From the NCBI GenBank assembly GCA_965199055.1, contig CBDAQR010000004.1, positions 1,178,001-1,242,000 on the forward strand: a stretch of DNA of 64,000 nucleotides, read 5' to 3'. The notes under the pieces were generated by a model, which saw only the letters and a program-made list of their open reading frames with translations, was not told the DNA's origin and did not search any database. This DNA comes from CBDAQR01 sp965199055. GTDB taxonomy: Bacteria > Pseudomonadota > Gammaproteobacteria > Pseudomonadales > Halieaceae. A program made the position numbers and the translations under genes. Shown piece by piece: positions 1 through 8,216 of the stretch. Each line of letters begins with the position of its first letter. Within the stretch, counting starts at the first letter, position 1.

Positions 1-222
1 GACTGATGTCCTCATCGCTCAACTGGGTGTAATCGACGCTGATATCTTCGCCCACTGCCATGCCTCGTTGCACCGCCGGGCGTTCGCTAAGCTCGTCAAA
101 CCAGCGCTTGAAGTACTTGAACTCGTTGATATCAATATCCTGCTTGTCCCAATAGGTGGCCCAGGGATAACAGACCATGTCGGCGATGGTGTAATCGTCG
201 CCCGCCAGATAGCGGCGATCAT

Positions 223-249
223 AGAGGTGGTCCCAATAATCTGAACAGC
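223..249 (+). repeat. IS3 left terminal inverted repeat
   Basis: Begins AGAGGTGG and contains CCCAAT and TGAACAGC. It pairs with the right end at 1474-1500 with about four mismatches. The CAT just outside (220-222) is the target duplication. Confidence 0.85.
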
Positions 250-310
250 GCTATAAGTGGATTCCCTGCCTGACTTAGGGCATCGTATTGCCCGATATCA
301 GGAGATCAGA

Positions 311-613
311 ATGGCTAGAAGACCTCGCCGCAATCACAAACCTCAATTCAAGGCCAAGGTGGCGCTGGAGGCCCTCAAGGGTGAACAGGCCATGGCAGAA
401 CTCGCCGAGCGGTTCGACGTTCACCCGAATCAGATCACGCAGTGGAAGACACAGCTTCTGGAGCGGTCCGCTGACGTGTTTGACGGCGGTGAGAGCAAGG
501 AACCGCCGGTCGATGTGAAGACGCTTCATGCCAAAATCGGTGAGCTGACCTTGGAAAACGATTTTTTAGAAGGCGCGCTCAACAAGGCGGGATTGCTGAG
601 CGAAAGAAAATGA
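311..613 (+). CDS. IS3-family transposase OrfA (helix-turn-helix subunit)
   Basis: A 100-residue protein. The start is the ATG at 311, preceded by GGAGAT; an earlier GTG/TTG-type start is possible but lacks a ribosome site. The body KPQFKAKVALEALKGE...ELAERFDVHPNQITQWK is the InsE/OrfA-type DNA-binding HTH (about residues 10-50). It is followed by a leucine-rich coiled coil (ELTLENDFLEGAL) used for multimerisation with OrfAB. It recognises the IS ends. Its TGA overlaps the ATG of OrfB (ATGA), so OrfB can be made by translational coupling; IS3 relatives usually also make a -1 frameshift fusion here. Located inside the insertion sequence. Confidence 0.92.
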   Translation: MARRPRRNHKPQFKAKVALEALKGEQAMAELAERFDVHPNQITQWKTQLLERSADVFDGGESKEPPVDVKTLHAKIGELTLENDFLEGALNKAGLLSERK

Positions 614-1437
614 TCGACCGCGACCACAAACTGCCAATCAGTCGACAGGCCAAACTTTTGGATATCAGCCGAGGCACGGTGTATTACCAGCCCAAGCCTA
701 TTAGCCCGCGTGATCAGATACTCATGAATCGCATAGATCGGCTTCACTTGGAGCTGCCATTCGCGGGCTCCCGGATGCTGCAGGATCTGCTGCGGCAGGA
801 GGGCCACAGGGTGGGCCGTACCAAAGTTCGTCGACTGATGCGTCTCATGGGCATTGAAGCACTGTACCGCAAGCCCAAGACCACTCGGCGGCATCCGCAG
901 CACAAGGTCTATCCGTACTTACTACGGGGCCTAACTATCGACCGACCCAATCAGGTCTGGGCGATGGATTTGACCTATATCCCGATGGCCAGGGGTTTTG
1001 TCTACCTTGCCGCTGTTGTGGACTGGTACTCTCGGCGCGTGCTGTCGTGGAAAATCTCTACAACCATGGATACGCACTTCTGCCTGGAAGCCGTTGAAGA
1101 GGCCATGGAGAAATTCGGCAAGCCGGATATCTTCAACACCGACCAGGGCAGCCAGTTCACCAGTCTGGCCTTCACTAGTCTGCTGAAGGACGACGGCATC
1201 CAAATCAGCATGGACGGCAAGGGCGCCTGGCGGGACAACGTGTTCGTCGAGCGACTCTGGCGATCAGTGAAGTATGAGGAGGTTTACCTGCATGCCTACG
1301 ACACTGTCTCGGCCGCCAAGGCTGGCCTGGATCGTTACTTCCGGTTCTACAACGGCCGCCGACCCCACAGCAGTCTTGACCGGCAGACACCAGATCAGTT
1401 TTACTTCGAAGCGCTGCCAATACCCATGGCAGCTTAA
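610..1437 (+). CDS. IS3-family transposase OrfB (DDE integrase catalytic subunit)
   Basis: A 275-residue protein. The N-terminal part (about 10-95) holds the HTH_21-like region (LDISRGTVYYQPKP, GIEALYRKPKTT). The rve integrase core follows: first Asp in VWAMDLTYIP (about 115), second Asp in FNTDQGSQFTS (about 177), Glu in VERLWRSVKYEEVY (about 213), giving a complete DDE triad. The C-terminal RFYNGRRPHSSLDRQTPDQFY motif is typical of the family. It catalyses cutting and joining of the IS ends. It overlaps OrfA by 4 bp. All catalytic residues are present, so it is likely functional. Confidence 0.94.
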   Translation: MIDRDHKLPISRQAKLLDISRGTVYYQPKPISPRDQILMNRIDRLHLELPFAGSRMLQDLLRQEGHRVGRTKVRRLMRLMGIEALYRKPKTTRRHPQHKVYPYLLRGLTIDRPNQVWAMDLTYIPMARGFVYLAAVVDWYSRRVLSWKISTTMDTHFCLEAVEEAMEKFGKPDIFNTDQGSQFTSLAFTSLLKDDGIQISMDGKGAWRDNVFVERLWRSVKYEEVYLHAYDTVSAAKAGLDRYFRFYNGRRPHSSLDRQTPDQFYFEALPIPMAA

Positions 1438-1473
1438 ATCCAGGGCAGGCATCCACTTATAGAATCGGGTATT

Positions 1474-1500
1474 GCTGTTCAAAGAATTGGGTCCACCTCT
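1474..1500 (-). repeat. IS3 right terminal inverted repeat
   Basis: Read on the minus strand it begins AGAGGTGGACCCAAT and ends TGAACAGC, matching the left end. It is followed outside by CAT at 1501-1503. Confidence 0.85.
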
Positions 1501-2018
1501 CATAGAGCCGATTATTCATGACGCCATAGAGGCGATGCACTTCGTCGCTGTAGCGACGCAGCGCGTACGACTGGTCGCCTTCGCTGTCTTTCAGCCTGGC
1601 GAAGTGGCCGCGCTCGCCAAACTTGGGACCCTGATTAGCCATCTGCCACATTACCCATTGATAGATGTCCCATTTCTCGCGCTCATTGCGACCGCCGAAC
1701 TGTCCGGTCTTCTCTGCGATGTACATCATGCAGGCACCCGATTCGAATACGGACACCGGCGCTCCACCATCGGCAGGCGCGTGATCGACAATGGCGGGCA
1801 TGCGGTGGTTGGGGTTGATCTTGAGAAATTCGGGTTTGAACTGATCACCCTGCCCGATAGACAGGTAGACCACGTTGTAGTCAATGCCGCATTCTTCCAA
1901 TTGAATGGTGAGCTTCTTGCCGTTGGGGGTTGCCCAGTAATGCACGTCGATCATTGTGGAGGCCTGTTGGTTGTTGACTCCTTTGATTGTAGAGTAGGGC
2001 GCAGGAGTGGAGAAGGGC

Positions 2019-2582
2019 ATGAAACTCATAATAAGCAGCCTGATCCTGCTGTTCTCGAGCCGGATGTATGCCGCGGGCGCCGTGATTGGCGAGCCCGGTG
2101 CCTGCATCATGGAGTTTGGCATCTATACCGCCCATTTCACCATCTATCAATCAGATACGCGCGGCAACGAGGAGTTCTGTGAGGATCTGCCCGATACGGG
2201 CAACACACTATTCGTGATGGACTATCTGCACGGCAGCCTTAAAGACGTGCCGGTGGACTTTCGTATTATTCGCGATATAGAAGACTGGGGCATTTTCGCG
2301 CGCTGGGACAACGTGGCTGCGATCGAAGATATTGATGCACGCACGGTGTATTACCAATCGGGAGCCATCAAGCCGGACAACCGGTTGGAGGTGGAGCATA
2401 ACTTTCTCGAACCCGGGGGCTATATCGGTGTGGTCACGGCGCCGCATCCCACTAAAGATCTTAATTATCAGGCGGTATTCCCGTTCCAGGTGGGTCGCTT
2501 CAACGTCTTGCCCTGGCTGATGGGTCTCGCGGCGCTTGTCGCAGTGGCCGCCTATTTCTGGAAGGAGCGTCGCAGTGCCTAG
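2019..2582 (+). CDS. Membrane-anchored periplasmic protein of copper redox operon, unknown function
   Basis: A 187-residue protein. Start ATG at 2019 is preceded by GGAGAAGG; an upstream GTG at 2007 is less likely. An N-terminal signal peptide (about 1-20, cleaved near MYAAG) is followed by a globular domain with two Cys (EPGACIMEFG and NEEFCEDLPD), then one C-terminal transmembrane helix (WLMGLAALVAVAAYFW) and a short basic cytoplasmic tail. I do not recognise the domain family. The stop overlaps the GTG start of the downstream multicopper oxidase, so the two are translationally coupled. All three operon products share a signal or N-terminal helix and a C-terminal anchor. This suggests an accessory subunit, copper delivery protein or partner of the oxidase (inference). 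Confidence 0.8.
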   Translation: MKLIISSLILLFSSRMYAAGAVIGEPGACIMEFGIYTAHFTIYQSDTRGNEEFCEDLPDTGNTLFVMDYLHGSLKDVPVDFRIIRDIEDWGIFARWDNVAAIEDIDARTVYYQSGAIKPDNRLEVEHNFLEPGGYIGVVTAPHPTKDLNYQAVFPFQVGRFNVLPWLMGLAALVAVAAYFWKERRSA

Positions 2583-4245
2583 TCTGCGTTGGTGGGCTCT
2601 CGCTCTGCTTATCATTCTGCTTGCCTGGCCGCCCCAGTGGTATCCCTATGACTTTCGGGTACAGCTCACACGCTGGTTTGGTGCCGCAGACTACCGCAGT
2701 TTTCCCGCATCGCGAACCGCAGAGGTCGATGCCGCCGCGCCCTTTTGTGCCGATGAAAATACCGACTGGCGTGACGCACAGTCGATAGAAAACGTCAGTA
2801 TCCTCGCTGCAGTCACCTGCGATGCTGATAATCCCTACGCAATCGCGGCCTCGGTCCTCGGTACCAACAACGTTGGCCACCGTACGCTGATGCGCAGTGG
2901 GCTAACCTCTGATGCCGTCACCAAGGGTCGAGATCTGGACGGCGATGGCGATCCCGATGAAATTCATATTCGCCTGGAAGTCGCCGAGCTCAATGGCAGT
3001 TCCGCAGAATCACGGGACCCGGTGACCCAGTACGCCATTGCGCCCGGCGTGAAACCAGGACTCTGGGTGTTCGCGCCGAAGCTGGCGGGCATGGCGCGGG
3101 AGAATTTTGAATCTGTTTGGGCGCGTAGTAGCTTGCGCCTGCCTTCGCCAGCCATTCGGGTGGAGCAGGGCGACCGGATAACCATCACTCTCGAGAATAG
3201 CCACTACATGCCGCATACCTTGCACTTGCACGGCGCGGATCACGGCTTTATTACCGCTGCGGGTCAGGGCAATGACGGGGTGCCACTGGTAAGTGAGCAT
3301 CCGGTCATGCCGGGCATGGCGAGGTCTTATGAGCTCACGCCCCGGCATACTGGCACCATGTACTATCACTGCCATGTGCAGCCGCATGTGCATACCATGA
3401 TGGGGCTGCAGGGCTTGTTTGTGATCGAGGAAAATCGTCCGGATAACTGGCTGCAAACCCTGAATCTCGGTGGTGGCCAGGTGCGGGTGCCCTCCCGTGC
3501 GAGTGCGGAGAACTATGATCAGGAGTACGACCTGCACTATATGGATCTGGATCAGCAACTGAGTGAACGGATTCAGCGACATCGGGATCCGCGTTTGATA
3601 ACCCGCGCGATGCACCGAGAGTACGATATCACCGATGCCAGACAGGATTACTTCACGCTGAATGGACGTTCTTTTCCCTACACCTTCCGCGAGTCGCTGG
3701 TGGTGGTTGGTGAAGATGAGAAGGTAAAACTGCGTGTCGTAAACGGTGGAGTTAAAGGCATCGCGCTGCACACTCACGGCCACAAGTTCGTTGTGACGCA
3801 CGCCGATGGTAATCGACTTCCGGAGCCTAATCGGTTCGCGCGCGATGTCTTGTGGTTGGCGACCTCGCAACGGGCGGAGCTGGATCTGGTGACCACTAAT
3901 GATGGCTTGCACGCCTACAGTCCCGGCATCTGGCTGTATCACGACCACCAGAATCGCGGCACAACCACCGATGGTATTGCCCCCGGTGGCAATATCAGTG
4001 CGATCGTTTACCGCGATAATATGGATGCGGAGAACTGGCCTAAGACTCAGGGTGTGAGTCTCGAACCCTACTTCACAGAGGCCTTTTATCGTAAGGAAGT
4101 ACCTGTCTGGGAGAGTTATGCGCCGGGCCTGTTCTCCGACCCGGAAACGGATAGGGTGCTGGTATTGCGGCTTGCGGTTTTGGTTCTGGGTTTTGGCCTG
4201 CTGACCGGGCTCTTATTGCGAGCGGCTTGGAGGTTGCTGCGCTAA
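2575..4245 (+). CDS. Membrane-anchored multicopper oxidase
   Basis: A 556-residue protein. GTG start at 2575 follows GGAAGGAG and overlaps the previous stop. An N-terminal hydrophobic helix (about 5-18) precedes a unique region of about 160 residues with a DLDGDGDPDE calcium-loop-like motif. Copper motifs: PHTLHLHG (about 215), HTGTMYYHCHVQPHVHTMMG (HCH with a downstream His and Met, about 260-280), ALHTHGHKFVVTH (about 400) and IWLYHDHQNRG (about 455). A C-terminal transmembrane helix (LVLRLAVLVLGFGLLTGLLL) anchors it. The arrangement (HXHG and HCH in the first half, HTHGH and HDH in the second) resembles two-domain laccase or nitrite-reductase-like enzymes more than CopA or CueO. The likely role is periplasmic oxidation of a metal or organic donor with O2. 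The substrate is unknown. Confidence 0.88.
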   Translation: MPSLRWWALALLIILLAWPPQWYPYDFRVQLTRWFGAADYRSFPASRTAEVDAAAPFCADENTDWRDAQSIENVSILAAVTCDADNPYAIAASVLGTNNVGHRTLMRSGLTSDAVTKGRDLDGDGDPDEIHIRLEVAELNGSSAESRDPVTQYAIAPGVKPGLWVFAPKLAGMARENFESVWARSSLRLPSPAIRVEQGDRITITLENSHYMPHTLHLHGADHGFITAAGQGNDGVPLVSEHPVMPGMARSYELTPRHTGTMYYHCHVQPHVHTMMGLQGLFVIEENRPDNWLQTLNLGGGQVRVPSRASAENYDQEYDLHYMDLDQQLSERIQRHRDPRLITRAMHREYDITDARQDYFTLNGRSFPYTFRESLVVVGEDEKVKLRVVNGGVKGIALHTHGHKFVVTHADGNRLPEPNRFARDVLWLATSQRAELDLVTTNDGLHAYSPGIWLYHDHQNRGTTTDGIAPGGNISAIVYRDNMDAENWPKTQGVSLEPYFTEAFYRKEVPVWESYAPGLFSDPETDRVLVLRLAVLVLGFGLLTGLLLRAAWRLLR

Positions 4246-4817
4246 TGTGGTGGCTGTTGGCCATGGTGATGAATGATGCCGGTATGGTTATGAATGCCAA
4301 TACCGATACGCTGCCCAGGGGCTGCGATGCCATCAGCGTGGATTATGAGTTCCACGTCGAAGGGGGCCGCGAGTTTGCCGATAATGTCCCCGGAATGATC
4401 TTTGGTATGAGCGAGCATGAGTTGCGTGTCGAGCCCTGCAGCCGCATTACCGTTTCCTTTAGCAATCGCGATGCTATTCGGCATCAATGGATGGTCCATG
4501 GGCTACCCAAGTACCTGTACCCGGGAGGTATGTTTCACATCGAAGCGAACGGCGGGGAGACCATGACCGGAACCTTTATTGTGCCGGGTGACGACCGGAC
4601 CTATCTGTTACATTGCGATATGGCGCAGCATATGGAGAAGGGGATGAAGGGGCAGTTGGTTGTGGGCAAGGGCAGTGGCGACCTGTGGAGTGTGAAGGGG
4701 GTCAGTGACGCCTTCGAGCGAGACGGTTATATGCCTCAGGGCTTGGGGGTACTGTTGGGTGTTATGGCCGCCCTGGGGCTTGCGCTGGGCGCCTGGCTTG
4801 CCGGCGTTAGGATCTAG
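4245..4817 (+). CDS. Cupredoxin-domain protein with C-terminal membrane anchor
   Basis: A 190-residue protein whose ATG overlaps the stop of the multicopper oxidase gene (TAATG). It has a short hydrophobic N-terminus (MWWLLAMVM), then a plastocyanin-like beta sandwich with candidate type-1 copper ligands: His in IRHQWMVHG (about 85) and Cys-x4-His-x4-Met in HCDMAQHMEKGM (about 125-136). That spacing is typical of auracyanin or rusticyanin. A C-terminal helix (GVLLGVMAALGLALGAWLAG) anchors it. It probably shuttles electrons to or from the neighbouring oxidase at the periplasmic face. Its stop region overlaps the convergent small gene by 4 bp. Confidence 0.88.
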   Translation: MWWLLAMVMNDAGMVMNANTDTLPRGCDAISVDYEFHVEGGREFADNVPGMIFGMSEHELRVEPCSRITVSFSNRDAIRHQWMVHGLPKYLYPGGMFHIEANGGETMTGTFIVPGDDRTYLLHCDMAQHMEKGMKGQLVVGKGSGDLWSVKGVSDAFERDGYMPQGLGVLLGVMAALGLALGAWLAGVRI

Positions 4818-5158
4818 AGAGCGTCTGAGTCCTGGTATTCGCGTTCGATTTCCCGCTGCAGTTCTACCCTCGCGGTACCCTTTGTGGTCAGGGACTCCTG
4901 TAGCCGCTGAGTACGACGATGCTTGCGGTAGTAGGCGACCAGTTCCTTAAAGGCCTCTTGATGAATTTCTCCAGCGATCAGTTTTTCGACCAAATCGATG
5001 TCGATGCCCATGCGATAGGCGATGCGGCTGGGCCTAATCTTATGCACGTAGAATTCCGCTACGATACGGATTTGCTGCTCGACCGGATAGTGGCACTCTC
5101 TCGAGTACCCGTAGGGTGGGGACGGTGTGCGCGTATCGGTAGTGGTGGCGCCTGTCAT
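4814..5158 (-). CDS. Small HTH-like protein, unknown function
   Basis: A 114-residue protein. Start chosen at ATG 5158 because GAAGGAAG lies 8 bases upstream; a TTG six codons earlier is also open. The centre (VHKIRPSRIAYRMGIDIDLVEKLIAGE, about 45-75) reads like a homeodomain-type helix-turn-helix, followed by a basic helical segment (YYRKHRRTQRLQ). I do not recognise a named family. It is convergent to the copper operon and its start is only about 26 bp from the divergent sulfotransferase-like gene. A DNA-binding role is inference only. Confidence 0.7.
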   Translation of the reverse strand: MTGATTTDTRTPSPPYGYSRECHYPVEQQIRIVAEFYVHKIRPSRIAYRMGIDIDLVEKLIAGEIHQEAFKELVAYYRKHRRTQRLQESLTTKGTARVELQREIEREYQDSDAL

Positions 5159-5184
5159 TTGCGCATCTTCCTTCAAGTCAGCTA

Positions 5185-6408
5185 ATGGGAAATACTACTG
5201 CAATGCGCAATGACAATGCACACCCATCGCAACTGATCTTACATATCGGCCTGGACAAAGCCGGTTCCACCTCCGTGTTGCTGTCCTGGGAGGGGCTCAA
5301 CTTTTACTCGCGAGCCCAGATTGCGTCACTGCAGTCACAATTGCCCGATCTGCCCATCGTGGTCGTGGTGTATGTGAGAGAGCAGGCGGAGATCGTCCAG
5401 TCGGGCTTTTTGCAGGAGATTAAGCGCCTGGCAAATACCTGCCCCATCACTACCTTTCAGTCGCGAACATTGATTCTCCGCTTGCGACAGCAGCGCAAGG
5501 CGCGTTATCCGGCTAGTCGTGATTACTATCAGCTGTTGCGGCGCTGGGAGAAAGGCCTGTCTGCAACGATGCGGGTGAGGGTTTTTGATCGGGCGCTACT
5601 GCAAGACGGCGACGTGGTTGCGGATTTTCTGCATGCGCTGGGAGTCGAACCGGATGCGCGTTTTCACCGACTATCTGGCCTGGGCAATCCCAGCCTCGAC
5701 GCCGTCAGTGCCTGGTTGATTGATTTGCTGCGCCAGCAGGGGGTTGATCGAAAAGAACTGGAGGAATTGGTTGACGTAGCGCTGTCGGTTAGCGCGACGG
5801 AGGGCGGTGGCGAGCGCTATTTTCTTGATCGCGAAACGGTAGAAAAAATTCGTACCCACTTCGCCGCGAGTAATGAGAAGCTCGCCGCAGACTATCTTCC
5901 CGGTGTTGAGAAACCCTTCGATACGAGTAAGCCGGCCTGGCCCAGCAACGGGGAGGCTGGCCTGCGTGCGCAGTTGATGGCGCGGATGAACCTGCTCGGC
6001 CATGTAGCCGCCATTCCCGTTTTTAGCGGCGAGGGCCTGGCCGGGGAGGCAATAGCAGAAAAGGGTTTGTTGCAGTCCGGTTGGCAGAAGACTGAGCCCT
6101 GGGGTTGCTGGTGCGATGGCAATCCGTCGCGCCTGTACTTTCGTGTCTATCGACAACGGATACTGCCGCAGCACTCGCATTTGCATATCTATGTGCGAGG
6201 TCAGTACCGCAGCGAAACCGCGTCGACTCGCTTGATAATTAATGGCGAAGACTTTGGTGAGCAGCGTTTGGGTCACGATAAGCCGGGTGTGGACCTGTCG
6301 CTGGCTGACTTGGGTGACTACGATACGGTAAGCATAGAGCTGCAGCATCAGGGCGATTTTGCGCTGGAGTTTTTCGGCTTCGAACCGCGGGAGTCTGGCC
6401 TTGAGTGA
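5185..6408 (+). CDS. Sulfotransferase-like protein, possibly internally deleted
   Basis: A 407-residue protein. LHIGLDKAGSTSVL (about 18-31) matches the PAPS-binding P-loop of bacterial sulfotransferases. VVVVYVREQAEIVQSGFLQEIK (about 59-80) is the 3'-phosphate loop region with the conserved Arg. Between them only about 25 residues are present, whereas this family usually has 70-100 residues carrying the acceptor-binding part, so an in-frame deletion is suspected. The C-terminal 130 residues (from about 275) form a separate beta-rich region (RLYFRVYRQRILPQHSHLH). Sulfotransferases move sulfate from PAPS to carbohydrate or lipid acceptors. It overlaps the next gene by 8 bp. ATG 5203 is an alternative start. 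Confidence 0.7.
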   Translation: MGNTTAMRNDNAHPSQLILHIGLDKAGSTSVLLSWEGLNFYSRAQIASLQSQLPDLPIVVVVYVREQAEIVQSGFLQEIKRLANTCPITTFQSRTLILRLRQQRKARYPASRDYYQLLRRWEKGLSATMRVRVFDRALLQDGDVVADFLHALGVEPDARFHRLSGLGNPSLDAVSAWLIDLLRQQGVDRKELEELVDVALSVSATEGGGERYFLDRETVEKIRTHFAASNEKLAADYLPGVEKPFDTSKPAWPSNGEAGLRAQLMARMNLLGHVAAIPVFSGEGLAGEAIAEKGLLQSGWQKTEPWGCWCDGNPSRLYFRVYRQRILPQHSHLHIYVRGQYRSETASTRLIINGEDFGEQRLGHDKPGVDLSLADLGDYDTVSIELQHQGDFALEFFGFEPRESGLE

Positions 6409-7063
6409 TCGCCCGAATGTTTTTATCGGCAGCATGGATCGAGTGTTAATGGCGATGGCTGATCACATGCCCGTCCACGTGGTCATTGCCTCGCGCGGGC
6501 GCCTGCGCAATATGCGACTGGAGAAGCAATTGCGGGGCTCGGGCACGCTGTGGCTGGAGTACACAGGGCGAGAGGGCTTTCTGGAAGTAATCGCAAATAT
6601 CGATGATCCGGGTATCTGCGCTGTGGCCGGGTTCTCATGGCGTCTGGAACAACCCTTTATCGATGCCTGCGAACTGCTTGTGAATATACATCCCGGCGAT
6701 TTGCTGTGCTGCCGCGGACCGCAGCCCATCGAGGCGGCGTTATACCACCGGCATACCTCTTTAGGGGTATGCGCACATATTATCGATAGCGAAGCCATGG
6801 ATGCAGGCCCGATTCTGCATAGTGACTCCCTGTCAGTAGACCCCAGCAAGGGCTACCACTGGCACAAATCACAAATTAATCATCTGACTTACAAGGTCAC
6901 CAACCGGCTAATGAAACGCTTGGCGGCGGGTGAACGGCCTCTGGGCCAGCACTGGGATGTGGACGCTTCGCACTGGTACGAACGCCTGCCGCGAGAAGAG
7001 GTCAAGGCCATGGTGATAGCACCGTGTCTGGCAGATTATTACCAGCAACGATCACTGAATTAG
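6401..7063 (+). CDS. Formyltransferase-family protein
   Basis: A 220-residue protein. A TTG start at 6401 (GGGAG upstream, overlapping the sulfotransferase stop) keeps the N-terminal NVFIGS strand of the Rossmann-like fold; the first in-frame ATG is at about 6434. VNIHPGDLLCCRGPQPIEAALYHRHTSLGVCAHIIDSEAMDAGPIL (from about 105) matches the formyl-tetrahydrofolate transferase core of Fmt and PurN: N-x-H followed by a Gly-rich turn and the late Asp of the DAGPI motif. It lacks the C-terminal tRNA-binding domain of Fmt, so it is more likely a sugar-nucleotide or small-molecule N-formyltransferase. The coupled upstream sulfotransferase-like gene suggests a decoration or surface-polymer role (inference). 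Confidence 0.78.
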   Translation: MSDRPNVFIGSMDRVLMAMADHMPVHVVIASRGRLRNMRLEKQLRGSGTLWLEYTGREGFLEVIANIDDPGICAVAGFSWRLEQPFIDACELLVNIHPGDLLCCRGPQPIEAALYHRHTSLGVCAHIIDSEAMDAGPILHSDSLSVDPSKGYHWHKSQINHLTYKVTNRLMKRLAAGERPLGQHWDVDASHWYERLPREEVKAMVIAPCLADYYQQRSLN

Positions 7064-7081
7064 TTTGAGGGAGATAGCCAG

Positions 7082-8209
7082 ATGAAATCACCGATCTGTG
7101 AGCTGCTAGGTATTGAGTTTCCGCTGGTAGCTTTCACGCACTGCCGCGATGTAGTGGTTGAGGTGTCGAAGGCCGGTGGTTTGGGCGTTCTTGGCGCTGC
7201 GGGTTTTAACGCGGAAGGTCTTGAAGTGGAGCTGAACTGGATCGATGAGCACATCGACGGTATGCCCTATGGAGTGGATCTAATTGCTCCCACCAGTATG
7301 GCCGTGACTGACGAGGATACCGGCGCATCGAAGTTGGCGCAGGTGCCGCAGGAGCACCGTGATTATGCAGTGGACATTCTGGATCGCCACGATATCGATG
7401 GGGCCGACATATATGCGAACCAGCGCGGCAGTACCGGGGGCTTCCTCACCTCGAAGCAGGCTGGAAACATCATCGATGTTGCCTTTTCGCACCCGATTAA
7501 ACTCATTGCCAACGCGCTGGGTGTGCCGCCCCGTTACATGCTGGAGATGGGCAAGGAGCGGGGTGTAGCGGTGGCAGCCCTGGTTGGCGCTAAGGAACAC
7601 GCGGTGCGCCAGGTAGAGGCCGGTGTGGATATTCTGGTTGTGTCCGGCACCGAGGCGGGGGGTCACTGCGGTGATGTGAGCACCATGGTGTTGGTGCCGG
7701 AGGTTTGCGACGCAGTAAAAAATAGTGATGTTGCCGTGCTGGCAGCCGGCGGTATTGTTACGGGTCGGCAAATGGCGGCCTGTATGGCCATGGGCGCCCA
7801 TGGTGCCTGGACCGGATCAGTGTGGCTGACGACCGCAGAAGCGGAAACGCCGCCCGTCATCAAACAAAAGTATGTACAGGCCAGTTCCCGCGACACGGTG
7901 CGGTCAAAGTACCGCACCGGAAAATATTCGCGACAGTTGCGCTCACCCTGGACCGAATCCTGGGAGGCTGAGGAGGCGCCCAAACCTCTGCCGATGCCGA
8001 TTATGTCGTTGGTGAGCGAACCTGCTCTGGCGAAGGTAGGCAAATTGGCTGAGGGCGGGCACGAGGGCGCTAAACAACTGGCTACCTATTGGGTAGGCCA
8101 GGGCGTGGGCTTGATGAACAGCGTGCAGGATACTCGCGCAGTGGTGCGCGAATTTATGGAAGATTATCTCCTTGCCGCCGACCGACTGGCCGGCACATTG
8201 GAGGATTAA
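7082..8209 (+). CDS. Nitronate monooxygenase family flavoprotein
   Basis: A 375-residue protein with start ATG 7082 after GAGGGAGATAG. It is a TIM-barrel FMN enzyme of the 2-nitropropane dioxygenase family. The N-terminus is KSPICELLGIEFPLV, with KAGGLGVLGAAG near 35, VSGTEAGGHCG (about 195; phosphate-binding Gly-rich loop and the His region) and VLAAGGIVTGRQMAACMAMGAHGAWTGSVWL (about 220-250; FMN phosphate site). Members oxidise alkyl nitronates or act as enoyl reductase-like flavoproteins. The convergent nitroreductase and nearby GST genes suggest handling of nitro or electrophilic compounds. Exact substrate unknown. Confidence 0.9.
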   Translation: MKSPICELLGIEFPLVAFTHCRDVVVEVSKAGGLGVLGAAGFNAEGLEVELNWIDEHIDGMPYGVDLIAPTSMAVTDEDTGASKLAQVPQEHRDYAVDILDRHDIDGADIYANQRGSTGGFLTSKQAGNIIDVAFSHPIKLIANALGVPPRYMLEMGKERGVAVAALVGAKEHAVRQVEAGVDILVVSGTEAGGHCGDVSTMVLVPEVCDAVKNSDVAVLAAGGIVTGRQMAACMAMGAHGAWTGSVWLTTAEAETPPVIKQKYVQASSRDTVRSKYRTGKYSRQLRSPWTESWEAEEAPKPLPMPIMSLVSEPALAKVGKLAEGGHEGAKQLATYWVGQGVGLMNSVQDTRAVVREFMEDYLLAADRLAGTLED

Positions 8210-8216
8210 GCGCAGC

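Larger units (their letters stand above)
223..1500 (+). mobile_element. IS3-family insertion sequence, complete, 1278 bp
   Basis: The element has imperfect terminal inverted repeats (223-249 against the complement of 1474-1500), both starting AGAGGTGG and ending TGAACAGC, with about 23 of 27 positions matching. A second inner inverted repeat beginning CTATAAGTGGAT lies at 251 and at the complement of 1462. It is flanked by the direct triplet CAT at 220-222 and 1501-1503, consistent with the 3-4 bp duplications of IS3 elements. It carries two overlapping transposase frames. Both look intact, so the copy may still be active. It interrupts a glutathione transferase gene. Confidence 0.93.
1..1954 (-). 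pseudogene. yfcG-like glutathione transferase, disrupted by IS insertion and cut by window start
   Basis: The N-terminal half is read from an ATG at 1954 down to 1501. It has the thioredoxin-fold start IDVHYWATPNGKK, the PAIVDH cis-Pro motif and the FESGACMMYIAEKTG segment that binds glutathione in YfcG/GstB-type enzymes. The C-terminal helical domain continues from 222 to the window edge (LYDRRYLAGDDYTIADM, then ERPAVQRGM). Between them sits an insertion sequence at 223-1500 flanked by the duplicated triplet CAT. Removing the element and one CAT restores the continuous reading RLYDRRYLAGDD, so the lesion is purely the insertion. The 3' end lies outside the window. The intact family members are glutathione-dependent disulfide reductases or peroxidases in the cytoplasm; this copy should be inactive. 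Confidence 0.93.

Noticed and set aside
223..260. IS ends placed at the inner CTATAAGTGG repeats (251 and 1462)
   Set aside because: No target duplication flanks those points and the GST frame is not restored. The outer AGAGGTGG ends give both.
1472..2182. Long plus-strand open frame opposite the N-terminal half of the disrupted GST
   Set aside because: It is the antisense shadow of a well-conserved GST coding sequence and has no recognisable motifs.
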